Positions 11,208-23,212 of a DNA stretch of 56,574 bases are shown in pieces (positions within the stretch are counted from its first letter, which is position 1; each line of letters begins with the position of its first letter). Position numbers and translations under genes: made by a program. The stretch is from contig JANQBS010000249.1 of assembly GCA_033085395.1 (NCBI GenBank), positions 1-56,574 on the forward strand. Reading direction: 5' to 3'. The notes below the pieces were generated by a model. The model made no database searches. It saw only the letters and a program-made list of their open reading frames with translations, and was not told where the DNA came from. Source of the DNA: Xanthoparmelia taractica. Its lineage: Eukaryota > Ascomycota > Lecanoromycetes > Lecanorales > Parmeliaceae.

Positions 11208-13904
11208 ATGCTTTCTCTCAATTTTCTTCTGCGCGCAGCGGCATTCCTTGCGCTCGTCCTTTCAGTTGAGGCATACCCTAGGGTTCTTCCACGACAAACC
11301 AATTCCACCGGCACGCCCTGCTATCAAATCTTTAATTCAGATTATGTTCTCTTTCTCGCTAGCGATGCCTATAATTGCTTAATCACTGCCCCCTTCAACG
11401 CCACCGTTGCTAGCGGACTCGTAATTTACTACAAGGACATTCTCCAATTTCAGAGCACACTAGCATACCTAAAGGATCCACCCCCAAGCTACCAGCAGCC
11501 AAGTATCGATGTCTTAGCCAGTCTCGATGCTCTTCAGACACAGTTGCAGGCGGGTGCTTTCAAGACCGAATATGACTTTAAGGTAGCATTGCAGACTGGC
11601 ATTTACGCCATCCACGATGCCCATGTCTCCCTCTCCGCCGGTATTCTCAGCATCTTCACTTTCGGAAGCCCGCTGAGAATCGTTTCCGTATCCTCTAACG
11701 GTATCGAACTTCCGAAAATCTACATCCCGGATGACTTGATCGAAGCTGCGCAAAACAACGTGACGTGGACTCCCTCAGCCGTGTCCAGCATTAATGGCTA
11801 AGAAGTTACCGAGTATTTGACACGATTCGCTGCAGCGAATGCCGCAGGCACCATCGAGCCCAATGCTGACTGGAATCAGCTCATGTCAAATCCTGCAGGT
11901 GATGTCCTGACCCTACTGAGTGCTTTTGAGGGCTCAACAATCTTCTATCCCCGTGCCAACATCTCCTTCGCCTTTGAAAATGGAACCACCTACGACGATC
12001 TACCCTGGCTCGCTGGATACACTAACAACGTCGATTCAGCGACGCCCGCGTTGTCTTCCGGCCAAGACCTTTACGATTACTTTGTACTTGGCATCGAACC
12101 CACAGATATACCAGCTGCAGCTGCTTCAAACAAATCTGCAGCTGCTACGTCAACCCTTGCCACTGCAGTAACGTCCTCGACAGACTCTTCATCAAACGAC
12201 ACTTCCACCAACACGCCCACACCAACCCCAAGTGCATCAGCTACCCCTTCCTCCTGGTCATACGCACCATTTCCTTCCAACCCCGTAGTTGCCCAACCAA
12301 ACCTTGGTCTGGACAACGGAGGTGTCATAATAGGCTATTTCTTCAATGATGGTGTCACGACCGTCCTCAGTATCCCGAGTTTTGAAGTCACGGGTGAAGC
12401 GGTCGTGTCCTTCTCTACCACCATAGGTGACTTTATAAGCCGGACCAAAGCAGCAGGTCTCACCAGAATAATCATCGATCTACAAAGAAACACTGGTGGG
12501 AGTGATATCTTGGCAGTCGATGCTTTCAAGCAGTTTTTTCCGTCAATCGACGCACTCAATGCAGGCCGGCTTCGGGCCAATGGGTTTGCGGACGCGCTTG
12601 GCAACACCTTTACGACCTACTACAACACCCAGTAGATGAATCAGTCTTTTTGCGAGGTAATGTCCGCAGATGTGTGGGTTGCATCCGTTTATCTCAACAC
12701 GGCAATGGATGTAAATTCCACTTCTTGGCCCAAATTCTTCGGACCTCATTCGGATCACGGGGATCTTTACACAACTGTCCAGCGCAACAACTTCACAAGC
12801 GCCATCTTTGACGAAAATGCTTCTGATGACTCGGACACCTCCTCGGGGATCGTAATCTATGGTTACGGTAACCGCTCCGCAACGGCTCCCCAACCATTCG
12901 CTGCGGACCAAGTCATCCTACTCTCCGACGCTTTTTGTTTCTCGTCCTGCGCAACTTTCGTAGAGCTTATGCATCATCAAGGCGGTGCGCGTACCGTAGT
13001 TGCTGGTGGAAGGCCTGAGCTTGGACCGATGCAATTCGCAAGCGGTAGCCGTGGTGCCCAATCATACTACAACGTCGATCTGAACGCGGATATCGAAGTG
13101 GCGCAAATCCTCAACTCCAGTATCAGCCCACTGCCGCGGGACAGTAGCCTCATCGACTTCTACATCAACTACGCACAATTCAACATCAAAGACTCGATCC
13201 GCGAGGGTGAAGATTTCCCGCTACAATTTGGCTACGAGGCAGCCGACTGCAGAATCTTCTACACCACCTGGACGGTCTACAACTTTGAAAACCTCTGGAA
13301 CTATGTCATCGATGCCTTCTTCAGAAACCCTGAACTCTGCATCAACGGCGCCGCCAACCTAACCAACCCAGTCGCCACCACCAATCAGACCGGCCCGACC
13401 CCAAAACCCACTGAGATCCCGACCCCAACCACCCCAGGCAGCGTCGCGGATCTTATACTCAAAGGCGTCCAACGCTCCAAACGCAACGCGGCCGGTCCCT
13501 CACACGACCTTGCCCCCCGCTCCGTCCCCAACACCGGCTCCCCCCACCACCTCAGCACCTTCATCAATGACGGCGTCCGCAACTACGACGACGACTGCTC
13601 CAAATGCCCCCGCAACGGCTACACCTCCGCAAAGGTCCCCGGTTGCTCCGCCGGCGGCTTCCAACAGGAGCAAAGGAAATGCGTGAGAACTTGCTCGAGG
13701 AATGCAATCGGCATTTGCGGCCCGGGAGCTACCTGCCATAATAATAGCTTCTGTTTGGATGTGAGAATGGAGGATAACTTGAAGCATTGTGGGACGCCGA
13801 CGAGGGATGACAGGTCTCAGCAGACGAAGGCGGTGGCGAAGGCGGTGGTGGGCAAGGATATCAATTTGCCGTATTCGAAGGGGCCGTTCGGGACGAGGCA
13901 TTAG
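11208..13904 (+). pseudogene. Secreted S41-family (tail-specific type) peptidase interrupted by two in-frame stops
   Basis: One continuous frame of 899 codons without introns or frameshifts, broken only by TAA at 11799-11801 and TAG at 12633-12635. A signal peptide (about residues 1-22, ending VEAYP) and many N-glycosylation sequons indicate secretion. The C-terminal half holds the S41 core: LTRIIIDLQRNTGGSD (about residue 425) and the nucleophile region LSDAFCFSSCATFVEL (Ser about 579-580). A Ser/Thr/Pro linker lies near residues 315-345 and a Cys-rich tail ends the protein. Both stops read as Gln codons mutated by CpA to TpA, and the sequence on each side (VSSING then EEVTEYL; TTYYNTQ then MNQSF) continues the family pattern. 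Pseudogene or readthrough gene; I favour a recent pseudogene. Confidence 0.75.
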
Positions 13905-15501
13905 TACAAAGAAAATATTGGAGGAAGAGGGTGGTGCGTAGAAACATGTACAATTAGATATATAGATATCAGTAATGCTCCGTCAAGGATGACCGATTCG
14001 CTGCATCAGAGCCATGGAACTGTTCCGAACCCTTTCCGTCCTTTGGTCTTCATTGAATCCAAACGACGCTGAGATGGGGCCTCTAAGCAGCACCGTCTAG
14101 CTTTGTCGTCGGAAATCTGCAGCTCTTTTGCAGCACTCGTAAACACCATCCACCGTGCTTTCTGAAAACTCGCAGAGCATGAGATAGTTGTTTCGCTTTG
14201 CATCAGCGCTTTTGACTCTGTTGACATATTGATTCGTAGGCCGATGTTGAAGACCCTTCTCCGGCTGGATGTGAGTATTTATCCCTTCGAGGTAGATAAG
14301 CCAGGTTTTTTTTTTTCCTTCTTCTTTTTTATGCGTAGGAGCGCGCTGTTAGGTATCAGCTGCGTCACGCCGTTAGAAGATGCAGGCGATTTGAAGAGCT
14401 GGGGATGATCGGTGTGCTCTTAGTAACGAGTTGTTTTGCTGTCTTGCCCCCCTCCCTCCCCCTCTTCCGTACGTTGGAAGCGGAGCTTGAAGAGAACATC
14501 CCTTGCACTATGATCCAGTATGCATAATACATACTCTACTGTGTGTCATGAATACGCTGAAGCGTCGTCGGCAGCGGTAGGATGAGCGGGATTGTCGTGC
14601 GAGCGATGTTTTTGGAATTCATGATGCAGAACCGGCCTTCCAGCAATGGCGAGGACCGTGAATGGTGAGGGAAACAAAGGTTGGAGTGAGTGCGCGTCAT
14701 ATTGGCCTGTTTGGGGGTGGTGTTCCCAGTCTCGATGCATTAGGGGAATAGTGATAGAGGGCGAACTGAAAGTCTGCCGGGACGAAGGGGAAGAGCCAGT
14801 GGTGGGGGCGAGAAGGTATGCTTGTCTTGTTGGGGTATCTTGCCTAAGGCGGCGATTGCTGGTGGAGCTGAATCGGACGGAGACGATCCTCGTGTGTTTG
14901 GCCTTACTATTGATAAAGATCCAATGTCAGTAGCTAGGCTTCGACTGCTGTTGTGAATTGAACCACGTCCCTAACGAGCGATGTTCATGTGTGCATCCTT
15001 CTCAACTATCCCAAGGACGAAGCATCAATCTGGATTTTGTCAAGCAACATAGCACATGCCTGAAGCGCGAAGCACAGAGGCGCATGATGAGGCTCCCGTA
15101 TTGACCTTAAGAGAAACGTGAGAGAAGGGATATTTTAACAACACATCCGATAAAGGATACCAAACGAGCCAGACGATTGCAGCTGAGGACAAACGTCAAA
15201 CAGAAGCAGGGGATAGCCATAGAGACAAACACCAGGGAGGCATGGACTATCTAGTGGTTCAGGCAAAGGTTAAAGCGATAGGTCAGCTATGATTAGCAGG
15301 CTGTAAAGAATGCGATGTCTTGGGGTTGTACATTGATCTTGAATAGGATTTGAATTATACTTTTGATCGTTAGTACTTGTCTTTGGGTACGGCCGGAAAT
15401 AACTACTGCATATATAATTCGGTATCCATGAAGTGGCTGCAGAGGACCAGCTGCTATCTACACTACTCAGCGATGCAATTATATCCTTGAAGAGTGCATT
15501 A
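13905..15501. other. Intergenic region, no supported gene
   Basis: Contains a poly-T/pyrimidine tract (14307-14330), a C-rich tract near 14444-14463 and several short ORFs with no recognisable content. It is the 3' region of both the S41 gene (+) and the DUF7924 gene (-), so terminators probably lie here, but none can be placed. Confidence 0.45.
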
Positions 15502-17213
15502 CTACGAAGTCCGCTGCCTTCCTGATTTCCATAGCAAGACCAACTGCTCCGCGATCTCGTCCACAAGCTCAAAAGTGGCCCATCTCATCACCCCCAAGAC
15601 TGCCTTAAAGAAATCGAAGACCCCTTTTCGGAGAAACTCATGGGGAGATATCTGACAAATCCTCAAGGCGTTCATGTTGTAGATGCGCACATCGTCCACT
15701 AACCTACTGTAGTGCACCCAGAGCTGCATAATTGTGCCCTCGGTACAAATAGAGAAGGCCAAAGGTTCTTTACCCCGATAAGACCCAGGAGAGGTGAGGT
15801 CGGTGAGCTCGGCGAGCTTGTGCTGTAGGTTGATCATGCAGCTTCCGGAAACGGCAGCTTGGTTCTGCGCCTCAAACATGGACTTGCCGGTTGCATACGC
15901 CTTACCTTCAATGACCATCGGTGGAAAGCACATAGGATGCGCTGGTTGGAGAGGGTTTGAACAGAGTGTCTGCTGGTATTGTAGATCTTTCAGGAAATCC
16001 TTGACCTCAAGTTCACGCAGACCTTGGGCCTTCATTTTTCGGATGACAGTTGTATAGCGGAGACCGACTGTGATGTCTGGACGCGGAGTTTTTACGAGGG
16101 AGATGTCAGGTTTGGGTGTAGGCTGGGATGGAGGCTGAGGTGGCGGCATGGTAGGCTCTGAGTTATCTGGAGAGGCGTAGGACGTTTCTGCTTGTTGCCG
16201 CTTACTCGGCCGGTTGAAAGAGTCATCCGCGGCATTATCAGGCCTGGCTGGGATATCAAGATGGAAGGTTTTCCGTTGAATATCGGGCTTTAGAGTCACA
16301 TCCCAATCTAAGATAACGTGAGCAGAGCGATAAACGCACTTGTGCATGATGAGAGATACCTGCTTTCCTTGGGAACATGTAGTCATTTTCCCTGTCTATT
16401 GATGTGAGAGCACGATGGATCGGTTCTACAGAGTCATCCTCCCTGCTCGCTCCCTTCAAAACATCAACGAAGTCATTACAGAAGGTTTCTGTGATGCGGG
16501 CCAGTTCGCTTTCCCATTCCATGGAGATCCCAGGCTGGATGATAGCGTCGACCCGAGATCCGATGTCCTTGGGGATAGGTTCATCCTCAATGACTATTCT
16601 TGCATAGTCAAGATTTCTCCAGCGATAGTTGGCAAGTGAGATCGCTTTCTGCGAACTGGCGGATGCTACATCCTGAATTATATCCGCAATGCTTGATCGC
16701 GTCGATAAGGTTCTCTTCTTGTCCCCCATGCCGTTGAACGGCTTCGGCCCCGTCTCGCCGTTGTGCTCTTCCAAATTTGCCTCGTTGAGTTGCTGAACCC
16801 ACTCAACCACGGATCCTGAATGCGTCCGCTGTCGCTTGTCCAAGGGTTCGTGTTCGTCGTCGATTTCGCGTCCTCGCTTTCGTTTCGCAGATTGTAGAGG
16901 TCCGCTCAGGTTCGGGGAGGTCGTTAAAGGTTTTTGGGCGGGTTCAAGCGAGTTGGAATGGACGGTTGCCGTCTCAGGTGAGCGCTCTGCTCTCGCTTGG
17001 GGGGGCTTAGTGGAAGATCGGATGCTCCTTCTGAATGGAGTAGTAGGGTTGTTCGAGGTGTCGAATAAGCATTGTGCGCGGGCTCGAGTGGTTCTGGTGG
17101 AAAGAGCGGGCTTCGTAGTTTTCTGGACGCCTGGGCATTGCTTCCCTTTAAGCAATTAGTATGAGCGGCTAATGAATGGAGGGTGAGAAGGGACAGGGAA
17201 TGGTACGTTTCAT
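15502..17213 (-). CDS. DUF7924-type fungal protein (3 exons)
   Basis: The model is exon 1 17213-17207, exon 2 17145-16360 and exon 3 16307-15502, giving 532 residues. The second intron (GTATCT to TTAG, 52 bp) joins in phase (G|AT giving Asp) and is firm. The first (GTACC to AAAG, 61 bp) is proposed because exon 2 has no usable ATG. The N-terminal half is basic and disordered, with probable nuclear signals (KRKRGREID, DKRQRTH). The C-terminal half carries the conserved core: VIEGKAYATGKSMFEAQNQA at about residues 396-415, then LAFSICTEGTIMQLWVHY. The E-x-K followed by a conserved Gln recalls PD-(D/E)XK nuclease folds, which is my inference. The biochemical role of the family is not known to me. 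Confidence 0.7.
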
Positions 17214-18936
17214 AGATCTCTCATCCGTCGTGGATGTGCGTTTGGGAGACATGTTGAGTGGAGGAAGAAGTAGTAAGAGATCGTTCCATGTTCCATGTAC
17301 GCAGCCCTACGCGGAGCTTCGGCTTGGCGCGGATGACTAATTCGGTCTTGAGCACTTCAACTCTCTACTCTATTTAGCCGCCGAGGTCCTATTTTCAGAT
17401 TGGTCAATCCTTTATAGTAACCTACGTGAAGGCGAAATACCTACAACAACAATAACAACATCATCACTTTGGCATTTGAAGGAGCTTTTAGCTATCATTG
17501 GCCACCCAAAGGAGACCATGTTGACTGCCATTCACCTTGGACATTTGGAGAGCGTTATCTCGGGCAATTTGAACCCCGCTGTCAGGATATACCTTATCCT
17601 AAACGAATTTCTCCTAGAATTCTGGTGCTATCCAAGGGCACTCGTCTTTGCTGTGACCCAAGTAGCAAGAATAGGCCATGTAAAGCAGCTGTGCAAATTC
17701 CTAGGTGGAGGCTCAAAGAATCATGAGATGGAATCAAACACAAACTCGGAAGTGAAGGAGAAGTTTGCGTATTCGAGTAAGAGGCTTTTTGAGACTTGTG
17801 ACTCTGTGGTGTTTGTTGATATGGTTGAGTCTGTTTGGCGGGTGTAACACTGACCCTAAGAAATGGAGCGTTCCTTTCAGCGGTGTATGACCAAATGGGA
17901 GACCTGATATGGTTGCATTCGTTCTACAGCTTAGCAGTATGACACTTTAGTAATTCAAAAGAAGGAAGCTGTATCCGCAGCCCGCGGGTTCCATTCGTTT
18001 GTCTTTTGGACGTTTGCTGTAATACGATGTTTGCAATAAAACGCTGGTTGCTTTGTTATTGACGTGCTTGCTGCATTTTGGGCGTTTGGAGTTATAGCAT
18101 CCAAACATGAGCGATACTAAAAGGCAAGTAGTCAGCTGCAGTAGCTCTCTTTGGCCTCTGAGCCACATGTCACAGTGTGGAGACGATGCCATCAATCTTG
18201 GGTAAATTGAGATCCTGCAACTGTCAAGGTCACTCACTGACAAAGTCATCAGATTTAAGGCAGGTTGTAACGAGAGCCAAGCTAAAGTACATATATAGAG
18301 GACGGCACTCGCAGTCTTGAGTTCAGTTGGGAGGGATGGGGAGGGCCGAAAAACTTACAGTGTCTCTATAGCCCTCCTACTGAGCTCGTTTCACTCCCCT
18401 CACTCGATTTATACATAAACTTCCACTCAGGCACGGACTGCTTCCCAAGTTTTGTGGACTAAAGTTGGGGAAAATACTTTACTTGACGGCTGTATCAAAT
18501 TGAGGGACACAGTACAACGATACCCACATTCCCGGCCTAGAGACATGGTCATATCCCCATACAGAATTTGCTCTTCCTAGAGCTTCTGGCGAGAGAGGGT
18601 TATAAAGGCCTTCAATGCCTTTTGGCTTTAGTATTCAATCTTAGTAAAGCTTCTTCTGATCTAGAGGCAAAGTCTGATGCCATTTCGATACCATGAGTCT
18701 TGTTCGGTGCATCCTAGGACGGCTTCCGGATTCCATACTAAGAACAGAGAGTGTTGTGAAGGAAGAGACACGACAGTCAATCGGGGATACTTCGGCCCGA
18801 GGTTTCGCTTTCGTGAATAAACAAACGATGGGAATCTCTTCACTTGTCTTCACACCACACCTCGCGACACCGACTCACAAGTCTTCTTCAAATACCACAA
18901 TCTCCAGCCAATAGGCGTAAAACTTGTCTATGAGAC
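17214..18936. other. Intergenic region with one doubtful small ORF
   Basis: Mostly without genes. A 109-codon plus-strand frame from ATG 17518 to 17847 (hydrophobic middle NEFLLEFWCYPRALVFAV) is preceded by a CAA-repeat leader-like tract (17442-17467), but it matches nothing I recognise and may be chance. The 17.9-18.9 kb part shows only short overlapping ORFs. Confidence 0.35.
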
Positions 18937-20359
18937 ATGGCACCACCAAATCAGCAACCCGTAGGTGGTCATGCAGAGAGTGGATGTTCTGAGGGAAGCA
19001 CTGACAACAAGTATTGTATAGGACCATTCTCAGGCAAGACCTCCCAAGACTTTGAAACGAGAGTTCTTCTTCCCAGAAGGCTATGAGATGGCATTTGTTA
19101 CGCTGAGAAGCCTGTTTGATGGGAAACTGTACTCTTACCAGCCTCTCAATACAAGTGCCACACCAGTGCAGGCCATACCGATCGCTGTTCAGCTTTCGGG
19201 GATAGAGCTGCTAGGAAATCCGCAACAGGTTCAACACATGAGTCACAGCGGTACAGGCTCTTCTTCGTTATCGCTACCTCCGTCCTCAGACAACAGCCAC
19301 TATCCCAGTCAGACACTAAACCAGCAGATCGACATCATGGCCCCTCCACATAACAATGCCCGAGAGCTATCAGTGTCAACCTTAAGGCGCCATGCACATG
19401 AACGTGATGACGAGTACACAGATGTCTGTGGTGTGCCATCTCCAGCGATCTCGACGCCAGTGAGGAAGTACAACCACGGCAAAGGCGTGTTCTGTTGCCC
19501 AAGGTGTGGATCCAACTTCACAAGACCCAAGTCCGTCAAGGATCATTTTCCATCCTGTATATCGAAGTGTGGAAATCCTCAAGCTTTGCGTTTTACGGAT
19601 CACCCCAGCATGGCACAGACAGAAGCAGCCATAAAACGCCGCGCTCGAGGGAGCCGCGAGGCCTCTAGCGCTCTAACGGAGGGGGATGAAGCTCAAATGG
19701 ATGGCCATAGTCAAGGATTCGGGTTCGAAGAAATGAGCGAGGCCCTGTACGTCGACTCGGCACGTGAGCAACTTTGTTTGGCTACTGACCAGCAACAGGG
19801 CTCGTACTTCTTTGCACATCCCTCGAGAGCATGTAGTGGCTCACGGCGGAACGTATATCAAGACTGAATCGATGTCCGACGCAGAGTAATCCACCCCAGC
19901 GAATTTGAGCTATGAAGGGCTGCTGATTGATACAGCGTTCCACGGGAAAGTATTGAGACGCCATCTCCTGAGCGTCTACTCGAACCATATTCATCACAAA
20001 CTGGGCACCCCTTCCCTCAGTCTTCTTCCTCCCGCGGCCAAGTGTACGTCGCTCAAACCCCAGACTGGCAAAACCCTCGCCTCGACTCCTCCACTCCGAC
20101 ACCGCACAACAATCCATGGAACATCGGCGTTCCCGGGTCAGCGGCCGAGCATGCAAAGATGGATATGAGAGCTACTGCACCATTCGATGGGTGGCTCCAC
20201 GAATCTCAGACCCCAGGGCCTACGAACCACGATGGCATCCAAAACGACGGCCTCGACAGTTTCATGGACCGACGATCACACGTTTCCCCTACCCCAGCCG
20301 CATCTCACCCTTCAGAGAGGGTTGGTACCCTCTGTGAGGAAAGCGAAATGGAGGAATAA
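18937..20359 (+). CDS. C2H2-like zinc-finger protein (3 exons)
   Basis: Exon 1 18937-18960 is joined to exon 2 from 19034 by an intron with donor GTAGGT, branch CTGAC and acceptor CTCAG, giving MAPPNQQPARPPKTLKREFF. A third exon, 19936-20359 after TACAG, encodes a Ser/Pro-rich tail (ETPSPERLLEPYSS to EESEMEE*). The second donor is either GTACGT at 19747 (386 residues) or GTACTT at 19804 (405 residues); both keep phase. Residues about 163-183 read CPRC-x12-H-x3-C, one C2H2/C2HC finger, followed by a basic stretch (KRRARGSRE). It is probably a nuclear DNA- or protein-binding factor. Targets are unknown. If the second intron is retained, the frame stops at 19867. Confidence 0.6.
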
Positions 20360-21038
20360 GGATTTACGAATGTTTCATGTTGTACGAGGAAAATCTGGCC
20401 GCGTTTTTAGATGAGTACGGAGGATGATTCTTCGTTAGTTGAGTGTACAGTCGAGGTCATTGCTGTGGTTATTTAAGAGATCATTTTTGATACAGTGTGG
20501 GTTTCCACCAATCGCGGGTCACACGTCAGCGGTCCTGTCAGACGTTGCTGGACGACCTCTGAGGACGGAAAACCTGGCGGTCTTTTGTTCTCTCAAACAT
20601 TATTCCCTTCGATCTCAAAAAGAGGCGCTGTTATTTAGTCCAATGAAATTATTTTATTGTTCTCAGCTTGTGGATCAAATAAGGAAGGACAACGCCTAAA
20701 CTCTGACATAAGCTTTTCATGTAATCCATACTGTCTTGGCCGCTGAATGCCACAAAGAAGTTGTAATGTCGGAGCGGTGACAATTGCTTTTACCAATTTC
20801 CAGGCCAGTGCCTACAAGTAGCTCTCCGTGCCAACAATCAAGCGGCAACTCTTCTCCGCCTTCCATCCATCACCCCTTAGCTTGTCATATCCTAGGACCT
20901 CAATAAGCACCTCAGTCACCCCTGCGTCTGCATATTCTTCAGCTCAAGCAATCAAACCATGAATTTCGAAGGACGTGCCCAAGCCTTTGAAACGTCTCTC
21001 AAGATGTCCGATTATGTCATTTCGACTTGGATATTGAT
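20360..21038. other. Intergenic and leader region
   Basis: No gene recognised. Immediately upstream of the next gene, an ATG at 20959 opens a frame whose first 20 codons (to GTC at about 21018) would run into the downstream protein if one base were added. See the finding on this possible frameshift. Confidence 0.4.
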
Positions 21039-22313
21039 ATGCCCAATCCGACCGTGGGATCGAGCCAGAGCAACTCGGTTGCTGAGCCTCCCCAGGATAT
21101 GTGTGTCGATGATTCCTATGTTGGCTTTGACGCTGCTGAGGAAGCGGTTCTCGCTCGCGTGTTTGGATCCCCTGATAGCAGCAATACTTTTTGTGTTGGG
21201 CCCGATGTCACTTCAGTGACATCGGCAGAGAGCGGAGGGACCGATGCTGCATTTCGTGATTCCAACGCTCTAAGCCCTACTCCAGAAGACTCGGACATGA
21301 CTGACACCTTCCAGACCACCATTGAGACCGATTGTATGCCCGACGTTCGTAATATCTTCGAGCCCATGGGTTTCGTTAATTCAGCTGCGCTACAAATACC
21401 ACACTCTCCTTCGACGTGGGTACCGGTTTCCTCACAGCTTCAACAACAACTTGATGTGGTATATGCTACCCAGCTTAGTCAGTTAGCTGTTGATCCAATC
21501 CCACCTCCGGCGCTGTACCTCCCTGCTGCTGGACTATGGGCGCCGCCTATGCCTAGCATTTGGTCCACGCCAAGTGATGATGTTCTACTGACCGACTTTA
21601 CGCAGACGCCCCAGCTGAACGCAGAAGCTCTTGCAGTTGACCCCATCTTGTTAATGCGGAGCGAAAGAGAGGTAACACACCTGCCGAATGGTACGTATCA
21701 ACCAAGCCTTCCAAACACTGACACTTACGAGTCAGAGGATGAGAATTCGGTAGTGACGTCGATCAAAAAGCGTGGGTTCTATCCCAGTGACTCTGACTCG
21801 GAGCCGGCAACAAAGCGAATCAAGACTGCCAAATCGTTGGCCATTGCTGTGGAATATCTAGACTCCAACGATAAGGACAATGGAGAGATGACGCTAGCGC
21901 AGAGCTCTCGGCGTGATTTGTTGCTAAACGTTGCAAAGGATGAGCATTCTCTTAATGCATCGGACGATGAGGCCGAGGATAACCCTCCTGATGAATCTTA
22001 CGACAACGACACCTCTGTCCCTTTATCCACCAATCCGGCCCTCAAGAAGGGTCCAAATTGGTGCTATGAACACGCGAAAGAGACCCGCCTTCGTAATCAG
22101 CGAAGAAAGGAATGGAATCGGCGTCGCGAAACTAGCGCTGGTGCTAAAGGTCAGGCCCCTAATCGCAAGATGCAGAAGTTGCTAGAAGAAATAGAGGATA
22201 CGATGGAGTTTGCTGAGGCTCATGGCTATGAGGTTGGGGAGAGCATGGGAGGGGATGGCGTTCTTAGGAGGTCTGCGAGGAGAGGGGCGAGGAAGAATTA
22301 TGCTGGGCAGTAG
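21039..22313 (+). CDS. Acidic, probably nuclear protein of unknown function
   Basis: Single frame from ATG 21039, 424 residues. The first 200 residues are Pro/Gln/Ser/Asp-rich and look like an activation-type or disordered region. The middle has a bipartite basic motif (IKKRGF, then SEPATKRIKTAKS) consistent with nuclear import. A Ser/Asp/Glu-rich stretch follows (LNASDDEAEDNPPDESYDND), then a basic segment (RLRNQRRKEWNRRRET) and a short helix (MQKLLEEIEDTMEFAEAHGY). No DNA-binding domain is recognised. The true start may lie upstream (20959) with a 1-nt frameshift between. Function unknown. Confidence 0.6.
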   Translation: MPNPTVGSSQSNSVAEPPQDMCVDDSYVGFDAAEEAVLARVFGSPDSSNTFCVGPDVTSVTSAESGGTDAAFRDSNALSPTPEDSDMTDTFQTTIETDCMPDVRNIFEPMGFVNSAALQIPHSPSTWVPVSSQLQQQLDVVYATQLSQLAVDPIPPPALYLPAAGLWAPPMPSIWSTPSDDVLLTDFTQTPQLNAEALAVDPILLMRSEREVTHLPNGTYQPSLPNTDTYESEDENSVVTSIKKRGFYPSDSDSEPATKRIKTAKSLAIAVEYLDSNDKDNGEMTLAQSSRRDLLLNVAKDEHSLNASDDEAEDNPPDESYDNDTSVPLSTNPALKKGPNWCYEHAKETRLRNQRRKEWNRRRETSAGAKGQAPNRKMQKLLEEIEDTMEFAEAHGYEVGESMGGDGVLRRSARRGARKNYAGQ

Positions 22314-22792
22314 TAGTGGTTGTGAGAGGTGGAGGTATGGTTTTTGCCGATGCTCTGTGTCCTCTATAGTGAGCTTGGTGGTAAGTTGGCAGTTGTGGGA
22401 GTCAATACCGGCTCGCAAGCAATATGATTTCTTCATCCCCTTGGTCGTATGAAAATGATTCTTAAATCATCCGGTGCATTTGCAGTGAATTCGGTTTAAG
22501 CAGCGGAGACAGAATTGTTTTAGACTGAGCACGCTGCATGAATTATAGACCTTGCCATACGTCCATAAGGTTCCTGCTTCAGTTCGGGCTGTGTGCTAAA
22601 AGAGGGTTTTTCCTGCGAGATTGAGAGTAAGTGGCAGCTGCATAAAGAAAAGATTGTGCAGAAGCCTGTACTTGGAGAGGAGATTGCTCCCAAGATTTTT
22701 CCATAATATATAGCTTTTTATCGACCACTGCACTGATGTATACACAAATGCACCTGCCGAAAACAAGAAAGTCTTCTTACAAACGGGCAAGC
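22314..22792. other. Convergent intergenic region
   Basis: Spacer between the plus-strand acidic protein and the minus-strand repeat protein, so it should hold both 3' ends. No gene or clear terminator motif was seen. Confidence 0.4.
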
Positions 22793-23212
22793 TTACCGCT
22801 TCTTCAACGCATCCTTAGAAATGATGCCTCTCTCTGCCATTTGCTCAAACTTCGTAAACACCTTTTCCGACGGATGTCCTTCCCATGAATAGCGCCTGCT
22901 ATCCCTGAGGCCACTTTGCTGATCTTGCTTCTGGTACGTCTGATACATTTGAGGTGCTCGACGGTGCCAATTCTGCTCTGGCATTGCGCCGGTATGGACG
23001 TCTTCGGGAGGCCTGTAGGGTTGGTACTGGGGGCTGCGCTCTGGGAGTGCGCTGGTGTGAACATCTTTGGGCGGCCGGTAGGGTTGGTACTGGGGTTTGC
23101 GCTCTGGCATTGCGCTGGCACGAAACTCTTTGGGGCCTTTGTAGGGTTGAATTGGGGGGCTGGGGCTTCGCGAGGGACGGCGCGGGACTGGTTTGGATGG
23201 CGCGTAGCCCAT
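22793..23212 (-). CDS. Pro/Tyr-rich tandem-repeat protein
   Basis: 139 residues from ATG 23212. Residues 18-80 are three tandem copies of a 21-residue unit of the form xPQYQPYRPPxDVHTxAxPEx, the first copy more diverged. A charged C-terminus follows (SWEGHPSEKVFTKFEQMAERGIISKDALKKR). The same frame stays open upstream to about 23340 without an ATG (it includes NESLQGLSTDILAN directly before the start), so an upstream exon is possible. A competing ATG-led frame overlaps there. The protein should be intrinsically disordered. Function is not recognised. Confidence 0.5.
   Translation of the reverse strand: MGYAPSKPVPRRPSRSPSPPIQPYKGPKEFRASAMPERKPQYQPYRPPKDVHTSALPERSPQYQPYRPPEDVHTGAMPEQNWHRRAPQMYQTYQKQDQQSGLRDSRRYSWEGHPSEKVFTKFEQMAERGIISKDALKKR
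22973..23161 (-). repeat. Three coding 63-bp repeats
   Basis: These in-frame DNA repeats encode the 21-residue units of the Pro/Tyr-rich protein. Copies 2 and 3 share long identical runs such as gggttggtactggggg/tttgcgctctgg. Unit length is a multiple of three, so copy number can change without breaking the frame. Confidence 0.8.

Noticed and set aside
11760..11870. An intron that would remove the first S41 stop
   Set aside because: Only weak donors (GTGACG) are present, and the sequence around the stop continues the protein family, so removal would delete conserved residues.
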